Source of the DNA: Gemmatimonas phototrophica
GTDB taxonomy: Bacteria > Gemmatimonadota > Gemmatimonadetes > Gemmatimonadales > Gemmatimonadaceae
Direction of reading: 5' to 3'
Length of the DNA: 64,000 nt
Assembly (NCBI RefSeq): GCF_000695095.2
Contig: NZ_CP011454.1
Span: forward strand, 1,302,001 to 1,366,000
Both the position numbers and the translations under genes were made by a program. The notes beneath the pieces are model-generated. The model was not told the origin of the DNA. It was given only the letters and a program-made list of their open reading frames with translations, and did no database searches. Below, piece by piece: positions 7,650 through 15,638 of the stretch (position 1 is the first letter of the stretch; the number at the start of each line of letters is the position of its first letter).

Positions 7650-8534
7650 ATGACCGTTCCGGTTCAGACCGTTCCAGACGAACAGGCCGTCGAGACGTCC
7701 GCAGAAATCCCCGCTGCCGAGCCGGTCGCCGCACCGGTGGCCCAGGCGCCGGCCGTGCCGGATCGCGCCGATTCGCCGGTGACCGAAGTGGCCGAGCGCT
7801 TCCTGCGGGCCGTGATTGCTCAGGTGCCGCTGGAGCGCATTGAGGAACTGCACCTCTTTTCGCCGCTGCGGCAGGGAACGGTGGAAACGGGTATCGCCGT
7901 GCTTGCGGCCCGCGTACCTGTCGTCGTGGTTGAGCCAGTCGACGATGTGGTGCTTGAGGAACCGACGCAGCAGCTGTCCCTCAGTGAGCCCGCTGCAGAG
8001 GTGGTAGCTGATGACGTGGCTGTGGACGACCCCGCCGTCGGCGATATCGTAGTCGCTGACAGCGAGGTTGATGAAGCGGTGGTCGTCGAGGCTATTGCTG
8101 ATGACACTGACGCGTCCCTGGCCGACGATGAGGTCGCGCCGATGGGTGATGCGGTGATTGTTGTTGAAGAGATCATCGCGGCCGAGGGCGACGATGATGA
8201 AGACGTCTCGTACGCTGACGCGGAGCCCGTAGAGCTGTCGGCTGAAGAAGGCGACGAAGCGGTGGCGGTAGAAGAGGAGATCGCCGACATCATGCCCGCT
8301 CAAAAAGCCCGTCCCGTGCGGCACACGGTGTACACCGCGCGCTATCGGTACGTGATCAAGGGGCCCGAACGCGGGAAGTGGGAGTCGAGCATCAAGGCGG
8401 AAGCCGAAGCGCCGCTCATCACGGTGGAGACGGTGGTTCGTGGCGTGCAGCGGCGAGCCGGAGAGGACTCAGAGATTGTGCGCTACTCTGCCGCGCAGAT
8501 TGCCCGTGCGTTGCGCCTGCCGTTCCCGGCCTGA
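7650..8534 (+). CDS. Acidic low-complexity hypothetical protein, about 294 aa
   Basis: No family recognised. I place the start at the ATG at 7650 (MTVPVQTVPDEQ); the frame is open to 7536, but that N-terminus looks untranslated. Residues about 40-75 form a small helical segment (TEVAERFLRAVIAQVP). A long Asp/Glu/Val/Ala region follows (about 85-215) with degenerate DD-V-V-units and almost no basic residues. It ends in a basic, more conserved-looking domain (HTVYTARYRYVIKGPERGKW to the end) of about 75 residues. There is no signal peptide or membrane segment, so it should be cytosolic. It is 15 bases upstream of the Fur-family gene and probably cotranscribed. The charge split suggests a nucleic-acid mimic or a scaffold, but that is speculation. 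Confidence 0.65.
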   Translation: MTVPVQTVPDEQAVETSAEIPAAEPVAAPVAQAPAVPDRADSPVTEVAERFLRAVIAQVPLERIEELHLFSPLRQGTVETGIAVLAARVPVVVVEPVDDVVLEEPTQQLSLSEPAAEVVADDVAVDDPAVGDIVVADSEVDEAVVVEAIADDTDASLADDEVAPMGDAVIVVEEIIAAEGDDDEDVSYADAEPVELSAEEGDEAVAVEEEIADIMPAQKARPVRHTVYTARYRYVIKGPERGKWESSIKAEAEAPLITVETVVRGVQRRAGEDSEIVRYSAAQIARALRLPFPA

Positions 8535-8549
8535 TCTGCCGACCCGTCC

Positions 8550-9026
8550 GTGAGCCACACCTCCGACGACACGGCCATCCAGGCGGACAAGGACGCATTT
8601 CGCGCGTTCCTGCGCGACCACAACCTGCCGGCCACTCCACAACGTTTGGCCATTGCCGACACGGTGCTTGGCACTGATCGCCACTTGTCGGCCGAAGAAG
8701 TGGCGCAGGAGCTCAAGACCCGCGGCGCGTCGGCCGGTACGGCCACCGTGTATCGCACACTCGAAGTGCTGGTGCGCAGTGGACTGGTGGTGGAGCGCGA
8801 TTTTGGTGAGGGCTTCAAGCGCTACGAAGCGGCGCGCGGGGTGCCCCATCATGAGCACTTGCTGTGTACGGTGTGCGGCCGGGTCACGGAGTTTCGCGAT
8901 GAACGCCTGGAGCGCATGACGACACTGCTGGCGGAAGCGCACGACTTTTCGCGTCAGCGGCACCGGCTGGTCATTTACGGATTGTGCGGTGAATGCCGTC
9001 GCGGCTCCGGCCGCGCAAGTCGCTGA
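8550..9026 (+). CDS. Fur-family metal- or peroxide-responsive transcriptional regulator
   Basis: A 158-aa Fur/PerR/Zur-type repressor starting at GTG. The winged-helix part includes ATPQRLAIADTVLGTDRHLS and GTATVYRTLEVLVRSGLVV. The dimerisation and metal part includes RYEAARGVPHHEHLLCTVCG with its His cluster and CxxC, and a second CGEC near the C-terminus, together forming a structural Zn(Cys)4 site. Sequence alone does not decide between Fe, Zn, Mn or peroxide sensing. It lies between the acidic protein and ccdA with short gaps, so the three may share a transcript. I saw no clear Fur box. Confidence 0.93.
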   Translation: MSHTSDDTAIQADKDAFRAFLRDHNLPATPQRLAIADTVLGTDRHLSAEEVAQELKTRGASAGTATVYRTLEVLVRSGLVVERDFGEGFKRYEAARGVPHHEHLLCTVCGRVTEFRDERLERMTTLLAEAHDFSRQRHRLVIYGLCGECRRGSGRASR

Positions 9027-9077
9027 TGCGCCCAATGCACATCACTCTTCGCTTTTCAACTTTTTCGCATATCGTCC

Positions 9078-9803
9078 GTGGCGCCTGAATCCTTAACTGT
9101 CCTCGTAGCCTTCACCGCCGGGTTACTCAGTTTCCTGAGTCCCTGTGTGCTGCCGCTGGTTCCGAGCTATGTCACGTTCATCACGGGCATGGGGCTGGAC
9201 GATGTCTCGCGCGCCAAACGCGCCGCGCTCATTCACGCCTTGCTGTTCGTCTTGGGGTTCACCTTCATCTTCGTGGCGCTGGGGGCCGGCGCCAGCGCTT
9301 TTGGACAGTTGCTGCGCGAGTACCGCGTGTGGATTGCCCGTGTTGGCGGCGTAATGATGGTGCTGATGGGCCTCTGGATGCTGGATATCATCAAGTTCGG
9401 CGCGCTGCAGCAGGAGCGTCGCATGCACTTGAGCGACAAGCCACTGGGATACCTTGGCACAGTGTTCGTGGGCATTGCCTTTGGCGCGGGGTGGACGCCG
9501 TGTCTGGGGCCCACCCTCGGTGCCATTCTGCTGCTGGCGGCCAACGAAACGGAACTGAGCAAGGGAATCATGTTGCTCACGGCGTACTCCATGGGGCTGG
9601 CGGTCCCGTTCCTGCTCAGCGCCCTCGCCATTGAGAAGTTCCTCGGCTTCTTCCAGAAGTTCAAACACAACATTGGTCGCGTGAACCGCATTGCCGGCAT
9701 CCTGCTCATTGTGGTGGGCGTGCTGATGCTCACCGGGTGGTTTGAGCGCCTCGCGGCGTTCCTGCAGCCGCTTACGCCGGCGTTCCTGGTGGAACGGCTG
9801 TAG
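9078..9803 (+). CDS. ccdA: CcdA-type thiol-disulfide interchange membrane protein
   Basis: A 241-aa polytopic protein with about six membrane segments. The cysteine motifs are LSFLSPCVLPLVPSY in the first helix and GAGWTPCLGPTLGAIL in the fourth, the two redox cysteines of the CcdA/DsbD transmembrane domain. It moves electrons from cytoplasmic thioredoxin across the membrane to periplasmic thioredoxin-like proteins for cytochrome c maturation. The start is a GTG at 9078. No partner thioredoxin is adjacent. Confidence 0.95.
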   Translation: MAPESLTVLVAFTAGLLSFLSPCVLPLVPSYVTFITGMGLDDVSRAKRAALIHALLFVLGFTFIFVALGAGASAFGQLLREYRVWIARVGGVMMVLMGLWMLDIIKFGALQQERRMHLSDKPLGYLGTVFVGIAFGAGWTPCLGPTLGAILLLAANETELSKGIMLLTAYSMGLAVPFLLSALAIEKFLGFFQKFKHNIGRVNRIAGILLIVVGVLMLTGWFERLAAFLQPLTPAFLVERL

Positions 9804-9868
9804 TCGGTACGCCGGTGCAATGCTTTCGGCAATGATCGGGGCCTGCCGACTGTCAAGTGGAAAGCTCT

Positions 9869-9961
9869 CACAGAGGCATCCGAGGAAACAAAGGTCGCAG
9901 AGCGTACTCCACAGTTCTTGGGGGGGGCTCCGTGACCTCTGTTTCCTTGGATGCCTCTGTG
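9869..9961. repeat. Imperfect inverted repeat with 28-bp arms (dispersed palindrome, type A)
   Basis: Arms 9869-9896 and 9934-9961 match at 26 of 28 positions, with a 37-nt spacer containing a run of eight G. The arm begins CACAGAGGCATCC and shares the core AGGCATCCaAGGcAACAaAGG with the element at 25601-25738. It lies between the convergent ccdA and ABC-exporter genes and may act as a transcription barrier or be a small non-autonomous repeat. Confidence 0.8.
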
Positions 9962-10019
9962 ATGGCTGTTCAACGCAAGCCCACCCCAAGCCACGACTGG
10001 CCTCACGCGAATTGTCGGC

Positions 10020-11849
10020 TCAGGCCGCCTCAATCGCGTCGAGCAACTGCTGGCGCTTGAGCAGGGTGGCGTAGCGGCCATTGCGAGCCAACAGTTCGTC
10101 GTGCGAGCCTTGCTCCACAATGCGACCGGCGTCGAGCACAATGATGTGGTTGGCATCGCGTACCGCACTGACTCGGTGCGACGTGATGATGGCGGTGCGG
10201 TCGGCGAGGGCGTCGCGCAGCCCGTGCAGAATGGCCGCTTCGGTTTGCGTGTCCACCGCACTCAGGGCATCGTCGAGCAACACCAGCGCCGGCGTACGGG
10301 CCAACGCGCGCGCCAGGGCCGTGCGCTGCTTCTGGCCACCGGACAGGTTGATGCCGCGTTCGCCAAGACGGGTGTCATAGGCGTCGGGGAGTGTGGCAAT
10401 CGTTTCCGTGAGTTGGGCCGTTGCACTGGCCGCCACCATGCGCTCGCGAAGAGCGGGGTCGCGGTCGCCAAGTCCGTAGGTAATGTTCTCGCCCACGGTT
10501 TCGCTGAAGAGCAGCGCCTCCTGCGGGACATAGCCCATGAGTGCCCGCAACGTGGACAGCGGGAGGTCACGGATGTTCACGCCGTCGAGCAGAATGTCCC
10601 CTTCCTGCGGATCGAAGAGGCGCGGAATGAGATCCATGAGCGCGCTCTTCCCCGACCCGGTGGCGCCCACGATGGCCAGAGTATCGCCGGCGCCAATGGT
10701 AAAGGACACATCGCGCAGCACCCAACGTGGCGCAGCGGGTGCGGCGGATGTTGCTTCACGATTTGGCACAGGGTAGTGGAACGACACGTGCTGGAACTCG
10801 AGCGTATGCCCGCGTGTGGAGGGCGGCAGCGAGGCCGTGCCGGAGTCCTTCACCGAGACCGGTTCGGCGTGCAGCAATTCCAGCACGCGGGTCATGGATG
10901 CCGCGCCACGCTGGAACAGATTGGTGGTCCAGCCCAGCGCGATGAGCGGCCACGTGAGCATGGCGAGGTAAATGCCAAATGCAACGTATGCCCCCACCGT
11001 GAGCGTGCCATTGAGGAGCAAACGGCCGCCCACCCCAATGGTGACGGCACCACCGAGACCGGCCAACAGCGCGAAGCCGGGGCTCATGAGCCCATTGAGA
11101 CGCGCCAGCCCCATGTTGGCTTCGAGGTACGCATCGCCCAGCGCGTTCCAGCGGGCGCTCTCGGCGCTTTCCTGACGATAGGCGCGCACAATACGAACGC
11201 CGGAGAGATTCTCCTGCGCCCGAGTGGTGAGCTGGCTGAATTGGCCCTGCGCGTCTTCAAAGCGCGCGTGCACCAGCTTGCCCAGGCGCAACATGAGAAA
11301 CGGCAGCCCGACCATAGGCAGCAGCGCTGCCCCGGTGAGCAGCGGGGAAATGCGCAGCATCATGATGAGCGCAAAGAGCCCACCAAAAATGGTGTTGGTG
11401 AAGTACATGACCGCGGGGCCGGCAGCCATGCGAACGGCGCTCAGGTCATTGGTGAGACGTGCCATCACATCACCGGTACGCCAGCGCACGAACCAGCCGG
11501 CATCCAGCGTGGAGAGGCGGGCAAAGACATCCCGCCGCAGGTCGGTTTCGATGCGACGGCTCACCCCGTTGAGGGTGTAGCGCATGGTGAAGCGCAGGGT
11601 GCCACTCACGGCGGCCGTGATGAGCATCACCAAACCCAGCTGCAAAAGCTCGCGCGGTGTGGCGCCGCGGCCAATACTGTCGAGTCCACGCTGCAGAAAG
11701 GACGGGACGGTCGTGGTGAGTGCCGCCGATATAACTACCGATGCCAGCCCGGTCGCAACTTGTGCGCGGTACGGGTGGTAATATGGTACGAGGAGGCGCA
11801 GTGTTTTCCACGCCTGCTGTTTGTTCTCACCCACCGGGAGTTTGCCCAT
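10020..11849 (-). CDS. ABC-type exporter, fused membrane and ATPase domains (MsbA/MDR-like half transporter)
   Basis: A 609-aa half-transporter. Residues about 20-320 hold six membrane helices of the ABC exporter type. The nucleotide-binding domain then shows Walker A GATGSGKS, the Q-loop YVPQEAL, signature LSGGQKQR, Walker B ALVLLDDALS and the switch SHR. It should work as a homodimer exporting lipids, drugs or peptides; the substrate cannot be read from sequence. The annotated ATG at 11849 overlaps the ATG of the divergent lipoprotein at 11848 on the other strand, which leaves no room for promoters. A GTG at 11834 is another possible start, and neither has a good ribosome-binding site. Confidence 0.93.
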   Translation of the reverse strand: MGKLPVGENKQQAWKTLRLLVPYYHPYRAQVATGLASVVISAALTTTVPSFLQRGLDSIGRGATPRELLQLGLVMLITAAVSGTLRFTMRYTLNGVSRRIETDLRRDVFARLSTLDAGWFVRWRTGDVMARLTNDLSAVRMAAGPAVMYFTNTIFGGLFALIMMLRISPLLTGAALLPMVGLPFLMLRLGKLVHARFEDAQGQFSQLTTRAQENLSGVRIVRAYRQESAESARWNALGDAYLEANMGLARLNGLMSPGFALLAGLGGAVTIGVGGRLLLNGTLTVGAYVAFGIYLAMLTWPLIALGWTTNLFQRGAASMTRVLELLHAEPVSVKDSGTASLPPSTRGHTLEFQHVSFHYPVPNREATSAAPAAPRWVLRDVSFTIGAGDTLAIVGATGSGKSALMDLIPRLFDPQEGDILLDGVNIRDLPLSTLRALMGYVPQEALLFSETVGENITYGLGDRDPALRERMVAASATAQLTETIATLPDAYDTRLGERGINLSGGQKQRTALARALARTPALVLLDDALSAVDTQTEAAILHGLRDALADRTAIITSHRVSAVRDANHIIVLDAGRIVEQGSHDELLARNGRYATLLKRQQLLDAIEAA

Positions 11850-12708
11850 GCGTCAATATATTGGATCGACCCGTACGACCCTGATTCTTTCCTCTGTTGC
11901 CGTGATGGCGCTGGCTGCCTGCGGCGACAAGGGCGATAGCGGGGCGCTGGCCAGCGATTCGGCCCTCGGCCGCGATCTCGCCATGGCGCAGCAGGACAGC
12001 GTGCAGCCGCAGTTGCAGGACGTCCCCACCACGCCACCGCCTGAACCCACGCCGGTCGCTGCTCCGGCTCCGGCCCCCAAGCCGACGCCGCGTCCCACGC
12101 GTCCGGCCCCGCGCCCCACCACCACCCCGGCACCTGCCGCTCCGGCTCCGACGCCGGCTCCGGCCGCCGCGGCCACTGGCACGGTGGCCAGCGGGACCAG
12201 TATGAGCTTCGCTACCAACAGCAAGATCTGCAGCAACACCACCGCGGTGGGTGAGAAGTTCACGGCCGAGCTCACCGAGCCGGTGAATGCCACGAACGGC
12301 ATCACCATTCCGTCGGGTGCGACGGGCACGTTTGAAGTGACCGAAGCGAAGACGGCGCAAAACAGCAACGACAACACGTTCCTGCGTGTGCGCCTCGTGT
12401 CGGTGCAGTACGGTGGCAAGACCTACCCGGCCGAAGCCACCGTGCAGACGGCGAGCACGGAGCGGGTGCGTAGCGCCACCAAGGGCACCGATGCCAAGAA
12501 GGTGGCTGGTGGCGCGATTCTGGGCGCCATTGCCGGTCAGGTGATTGGCAAGAGCACCAAGGGCACCGTGATTGGTGCGGCGGCGGGTGCCGCTGCCGGT
12601 ACGGCCGCCGCGGCGGCCACCGCCAACTTTGACACGTGCCTCAACACCGGCGCGACGATTTCGGTCACGCTCGATGGCCCCATGACTGTTCGGCCGTTGG
12701 CGAACTAG
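11848..12708 (+). CDS. Lipoprotein with proline-rich linker and glycine-zipper segment
   Basis: A 286-aa protein from ATG 11848 (GGGAG lies nine bases upstream). The N-terminus ends in the lipobox LAAC, followed by a short acidic part. A long Pro/Ala/Thr linker (about residues 55-105) could span the periplasm or reach through peptidoglycan. A compact domain with two cysteines (KICSNT and DTCLNT) is interrupted by a glycine-zipper (GGAILGAIAGQVIGKS, then GAAAGAAAG), as in outer-membrane or membrane-inserting envelope proteins such as SlyB-type lipoproteins. The function is unknown. It is convergent with the gamma-glutamyltransferase gene across a palindromic region. Confidence 0.85.
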   Translation: MRQYIGSTRTTLILSSVAVMALAACGDKGDSGALASDSALGRDLAMAQQDSVQPQLQDVPTTPPPEPTPVAAPAPAPKPTPRPTRPAPRPTTTPAPAAPAPTPAPAAAATGTVASGTSMSFATNSKICSNTTAVGEKFTAELTEPVNATNGITIPSGATGTFEVTEAKTAQNSNDNTFLRVRLVSVQYGGKTYPAEATVQTASTERVRSATKGTDAKKVAGGAILGAIAGQVIGKSTKGTVIGAAAGAAAGTAAAAATANFDTCLNTGATISVTLDGPMTVRPLAN

Positions 12709-12740
12709 TCCTTGGGCTGGAGCGCTGAGCAAGTCGGTGA

Positions 12741-12844
12741 ACTGACAACTGATTTCTTCAACTGATCACTCAGCACTCTGACTGGAAACTGAAAACTCCC
12801 TGCGAACGGCGGGGAGTTTTCAGTTTCCAGTGGGAGTTGTCAGT
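12741..12844. repeat. Nested palindromic element (type B), possible bidirectional terminator
   Basis: A perfect 20-bp inverted repeat (12781-12800 and 12812-12831, arm ACTGGAAACTGAAAACTCCC) with an 11-nt loop is flanked by a second perfect 10-bp pair (12741-12750 and 12835-12844, ACTGACAACT). Related CAGTT-rich units continue to about 12875. It fills the gap between two convergent genes. The motif style (repeated AACTGAAAACT) resembles dispersed palindromic repeats known from several GC-rich bacteria; a terminator role is also possible. Confidence 0.82.
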
Positions 12845-12881
12845 CGTCAGTTGGAGTTTTCAGTTCTCAGTTTCAACGACC

Positions 12882-14699
12882 CTAGTACCCCACCGCGCCA
12901 CCGGAGCGGCGCGGTTCGGGGAGGCCTTCCCAGCCGCCTTTCACGCGCATGATGGCATTGACGTTCACGAGACTGCGCAGTTCGCGCATGCCGTGACCAA
13001 AGCCGCGCAGCGAATCGAGCACGGCGGGGCGAATGCCGCCGGCTTCGAAGGTGAGCGAGTCGGGGAGCGCCTGATGATGAACACGAGGCGCGCGCATGGC
13101 GTCGCCCAGTGACATGCGGTGCTCAATCACGTTGAGAATGACCTGATTGGTGCCGGTAATGATGGTGGGGCCACCGGCCGCGCCAACCACCAGCAACACC
13201 TGATTCTGCGGATCGAGCACAATCGTGGGCGACATGGCACTCAGCATGCGTTTGCCGGGCTGAATGGCGTTGGCTTCTCCCTGCACGAGCCCGAACATGT
13301 TGGGCTTGCCGGGCTGCGCGGCAAAGTCATCCATCTCATCGTTGAGCAGGAAGCCGGCGCCGCGCACCCACACGCTGGAGCCCCATGAGTTGTTGAGCGT
13401 CGTGGTGGTCGCCACCGCGTTCCCCTTGGCGTCCACTACGGAATAGTGCGTGGTGTGCTCCGGTTCACGCGCGGCCTGTTGCATGGCCGGTTCCAGCTCC
13501 CGCGTGGGCGTGGCACGGGTATCCGCAATCGTGGCGCGCAAACGGGCCGCATACGATTTGCTCGTGAGTTGCGCGAGTGGCACCGGGACAAACGCCGGGT
13601 CGGCCAGCTTGGCGTTGCGATCGATGAACGCCCGCTGATAGGCGCTGCCCACCAAATGGAACCAGCGCGTGCTGCCATAGGCCGGCAACGTGGGATACTG
13701 CTCCAGCACGTTCATGGCCTCCGCCATCGTTACCCCACCGCTGGACGACGGTGGCATGGAGAGCATTCCGTATCCGCGATACGTGGTGCGAATGGGCGTG
13801 CGCCATACTGGCGTGTAGGCGGCGAGATCCGCCTTACTGATGATCCCTCCGCCCCGCTGCATTTCTCCCACCAGCGAGTCGGCAATCCACGACGTATAGA
13901 ACGCTTTCGCGCCCTGCTCGGCAATGGCTTGCAGGCTGCGCGCCAGATCGGGTTGCACGAGGCGGGCACCCGCCGTCAGCGCCTTGCCATTGGGAGTAAA
14001 GGGCGTTTCGCGCTGGTAGCGCACCATGGTATTGGCCGCGCGGGCAATGGAGCCCGCGAGCGCGGTGTCCACCACAAAACCGTCACGCGCCAACCGAATG
14101 GCTGGTTGCATGACCGTCTTGAGTGGCATGGTGCCGTAGCGTTCGAGCAGGGCGGTGAGCCCGGCGACCGCTCCGGGAACGCCCGAGGCGAGATGCCCAT
14201 AGATGCTCTTGTCGGTGAGCTTGCCGTTGGCGTCGAGATACATGTCGCGAGTGGCCGCCAGCGGTGCCACTTCGCGGTAATCAATGGCTGCGGCGCGACC
14301 GTCCGCCATGCGCACCACCGTGTATCCGCCGCCGCCAATGTTGCCGGCTTCCGGCCACGTCACGGCGAGGGCAAAGCCGAGCGCCACGGCCGCGTCTACG
14401 GCATTCCCCCCCTGCTTCATGATGTCCGCCGCCGCCGCACTCGCTTCGGGGCTATTGCTTACCGCCATCACCTGTGGTGCAAAGCTGGCCCCCGCGCCGG
14501 TGGGCAGGCGCCATCCCTCGGGGAACTGCGCCGGTTGACGCGCTGGAATGGCCGGATCGCCGAGTGGGCGCACGACCGCCGTCGTGGCCACGTCCGGCGT
14601 GGCGGACGATTGCGCACACGCCGCCAGTAGACTGCTCACAACCAGGAGCGAGGGCAGCGCCACGACTGGGCGGCGAAGGCGGAGAGGAGGGAAGGACAT
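12882..14699 (-). CDS. ggt: Gamma-glutamyltransferase (glutathione hydrolase), secreted or lipid-anchored
   Basis: A 605-aa Ntn-hydrolase precursor. The N-terminal signal ends in LLAACAQ, a possible lipobox. Family motifs are NAVDAAVALGFALAVTWPEAGNIGGGG, the autocleavage and catalytic threonine region EHTTHYSVVDAKGNAVATTT, NSWGSS and the lid and floor sequences around LNDEMDDF. It cleaves gamma-glutamyl bonds, such as glutathione in the periplasm, and yields two subunits after self-processing. The ATG at 14699 is preferred over an in-frame TTG at 14705. The small barrel gene lies just upstream on the same strand and may share its transcript. Confidence 0.95.
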   Translation of the reverse strand: MSFPPLRLRRPVVALPSLLVVSSLLAACAQSSATPDVATTAVVRPLGDPAIPARQPAQFPEGWRLPTGAGASFAPQVMAVSNSPEASAAAADIMKQGGNAVDAAVALGFALAVTWPEAGNIGGGGYTVVRMADGRAAAIDYREVAPLAATRDMYLDANGKLTDKSIYGHLASGVPGAVAGLTALLERYGTMPLKTVMQPAIRLARDGFVVDTALAGSIARAANTMVRYQRETPFTPNGKALTAGARLVQPDLARSLQAIAEQGAKAFYTSWIADSLVGEMQRGGGIISKADLAAYTPVWRTPIRTTYRGYGMLSMPPSSSGGVTMAEAMNVLEQYPTLPAYGSTRWFHLVGSAYQRAFIDRNAKLADPAFVPVPLAQLTSKSYAARLRATIADTRATPTRELEPAMQQAAREPEHTTHYSVVDAKGNAVATTTTLNNSWGSSVWVRGAGFLLNDEMDDFAAQPGKPNMFGLVQGEANAIQPGKRMLSAMSPTIVLDPQNQVLLVVGAAGGPTIITGTNQVILNVIEHRMSLGDAMRAPRVHHQALPDSLTFEAGGIRPAVLDSLRGFGHGMRELRSLVNVNAIMRVKGGWEGLPEPRRSGGAVGY

Positions 14700-14720
14700 A
14701 CGCAACGGGGAGAGAGTTTG

Positions 14721-15482
14721 TCAGAACTTGAAGCGGAGTGCCGCGCGCGTGGCGCGGGTGCGGTAGGTACGGCCCGTGCCCTCGGGGAGATTGTCCTTGG
14801 CGTGCCAACCCATGCCGAAATCCTGCACCAGCGTGAGCACCATTCCCGGGGACAGCGCGTAGCCAAAGCCGAAGCCCAGCGAGCCGGCGACATCCAGCTG
14901 CATATCCGCGTCGGCCAGCGCTTCTTTCGTGTCTTTTGTACGGAGATTGCGGAAGCCATTCACACCGCCTTGTCCTTCGAAGAAGGTGTGAAAGCCATCG
15001 CCCCCACCGCTGCGGAATTGTCCCATGAGCGACCAGGTCTCGATTTGCGCTTCACAGCTGTCTACGCAAATGGCGCCGGGGGCCGGGTCCACTACTCCGG
15101 TATTGGGGAGCCGCGCGACGTTCACGTCCACCACCCCGTAGCCCACCGAGATACCCAGCGTGCTCATGGGGTCGATGGCCTTTTCGAGGGTCCCGCGCAG
15201 CTGCCAGAGCGGGTCCTTGCCGAAGCTCCACAGCTTGCCGCTGGCGCCGTCGCTGATGTCGTTGATGACCATCCCGGCGGCGCCGCCGGAAAACCACCAC
15301 CCCTGGCTGGGGCCGCGCATCTGCCCACCAACGGGGGGTCGCCCACGGATCTGAGCTACAGCCGGGCTGGCCACCGCAAGCGTCAGTAGCAGACAAGACA
15401 GCAGGGGGACCAACACAGGGCGCACAGCAAGGCGCCGCAGGGGGCGCGCCGTCGCGCGCTGGATGGCAAAAACCGGGTTCAA
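14721..15482 (-). CDS. Outer-membrane beta-barrel-like protein, about 253 aa
   Basis: It has a signal peptide (LVPLLSCLLLTLAVASPAVA), alternating beta-strand patterns and a terminal Phe (ALRFKF), a common signature for insertion by the BAM machinery. Two nearby cysteines (ICVDSCEAQ) may form a disulfide in a loop. The reported start is a TTG at 15482; a GTG at 15425 would give a more usual signal-peptide length. The function is unknown. It lies 15-22 bases before the gamma-glutamyltransferase gene and is divergent from murQ. Confidence 0.72.
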   Translation of the reverse strand: MNPVFAIQRATARPLRRLAVRPVLVPLLSCLLLTLAVASPAVAQIRGRPPVGGQMRGPSQGWWFSGGAAGMVINDISDGASGKLWSFGKDPLWQLRGTLEKAIDPMSTLGISVGYGVVDVNVARLPNTGVVDPAPGAICVDSCEAQIETWSLMGQFRSGGGDGFHTFFEGQGGVNGFRNLRTKDTKEALADADMQLDVAGSLGFGFGYALSPGMVLTLVQDFGMGWHAKDNLPEGTGRTYRTRATRAALRFKF

Positions 15483-15638
15483 GGCGACTCCGAGGTTGAC
15501 CTTCCGTTAAGTTTCCCGAGCGTCCCACACGTCCGGTAGCCTGCATGCACACGGTAAGTACCGTGCAAGCTACTGATGCGCGGCCCGGGACGCTGTGCGC
15601 GACGCCCATTTCGTCCGCCCGTCCTTCAGCCCATCTCC

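Noticed and set aside
10101-11939. A 612-codon open frame on the plus strand
   Set aside because: It lies antisense to the ABC exporter, whose motifs are complete; the frame is rich in Arg, His and Gly, and is a GC-rich shadow.
13446-14630. A 394-codon plus-strand frame
   Set aside because: It is antisense to gamma-glutamyltransferase and its composition is Arg/Gly/His-rich without any motif.
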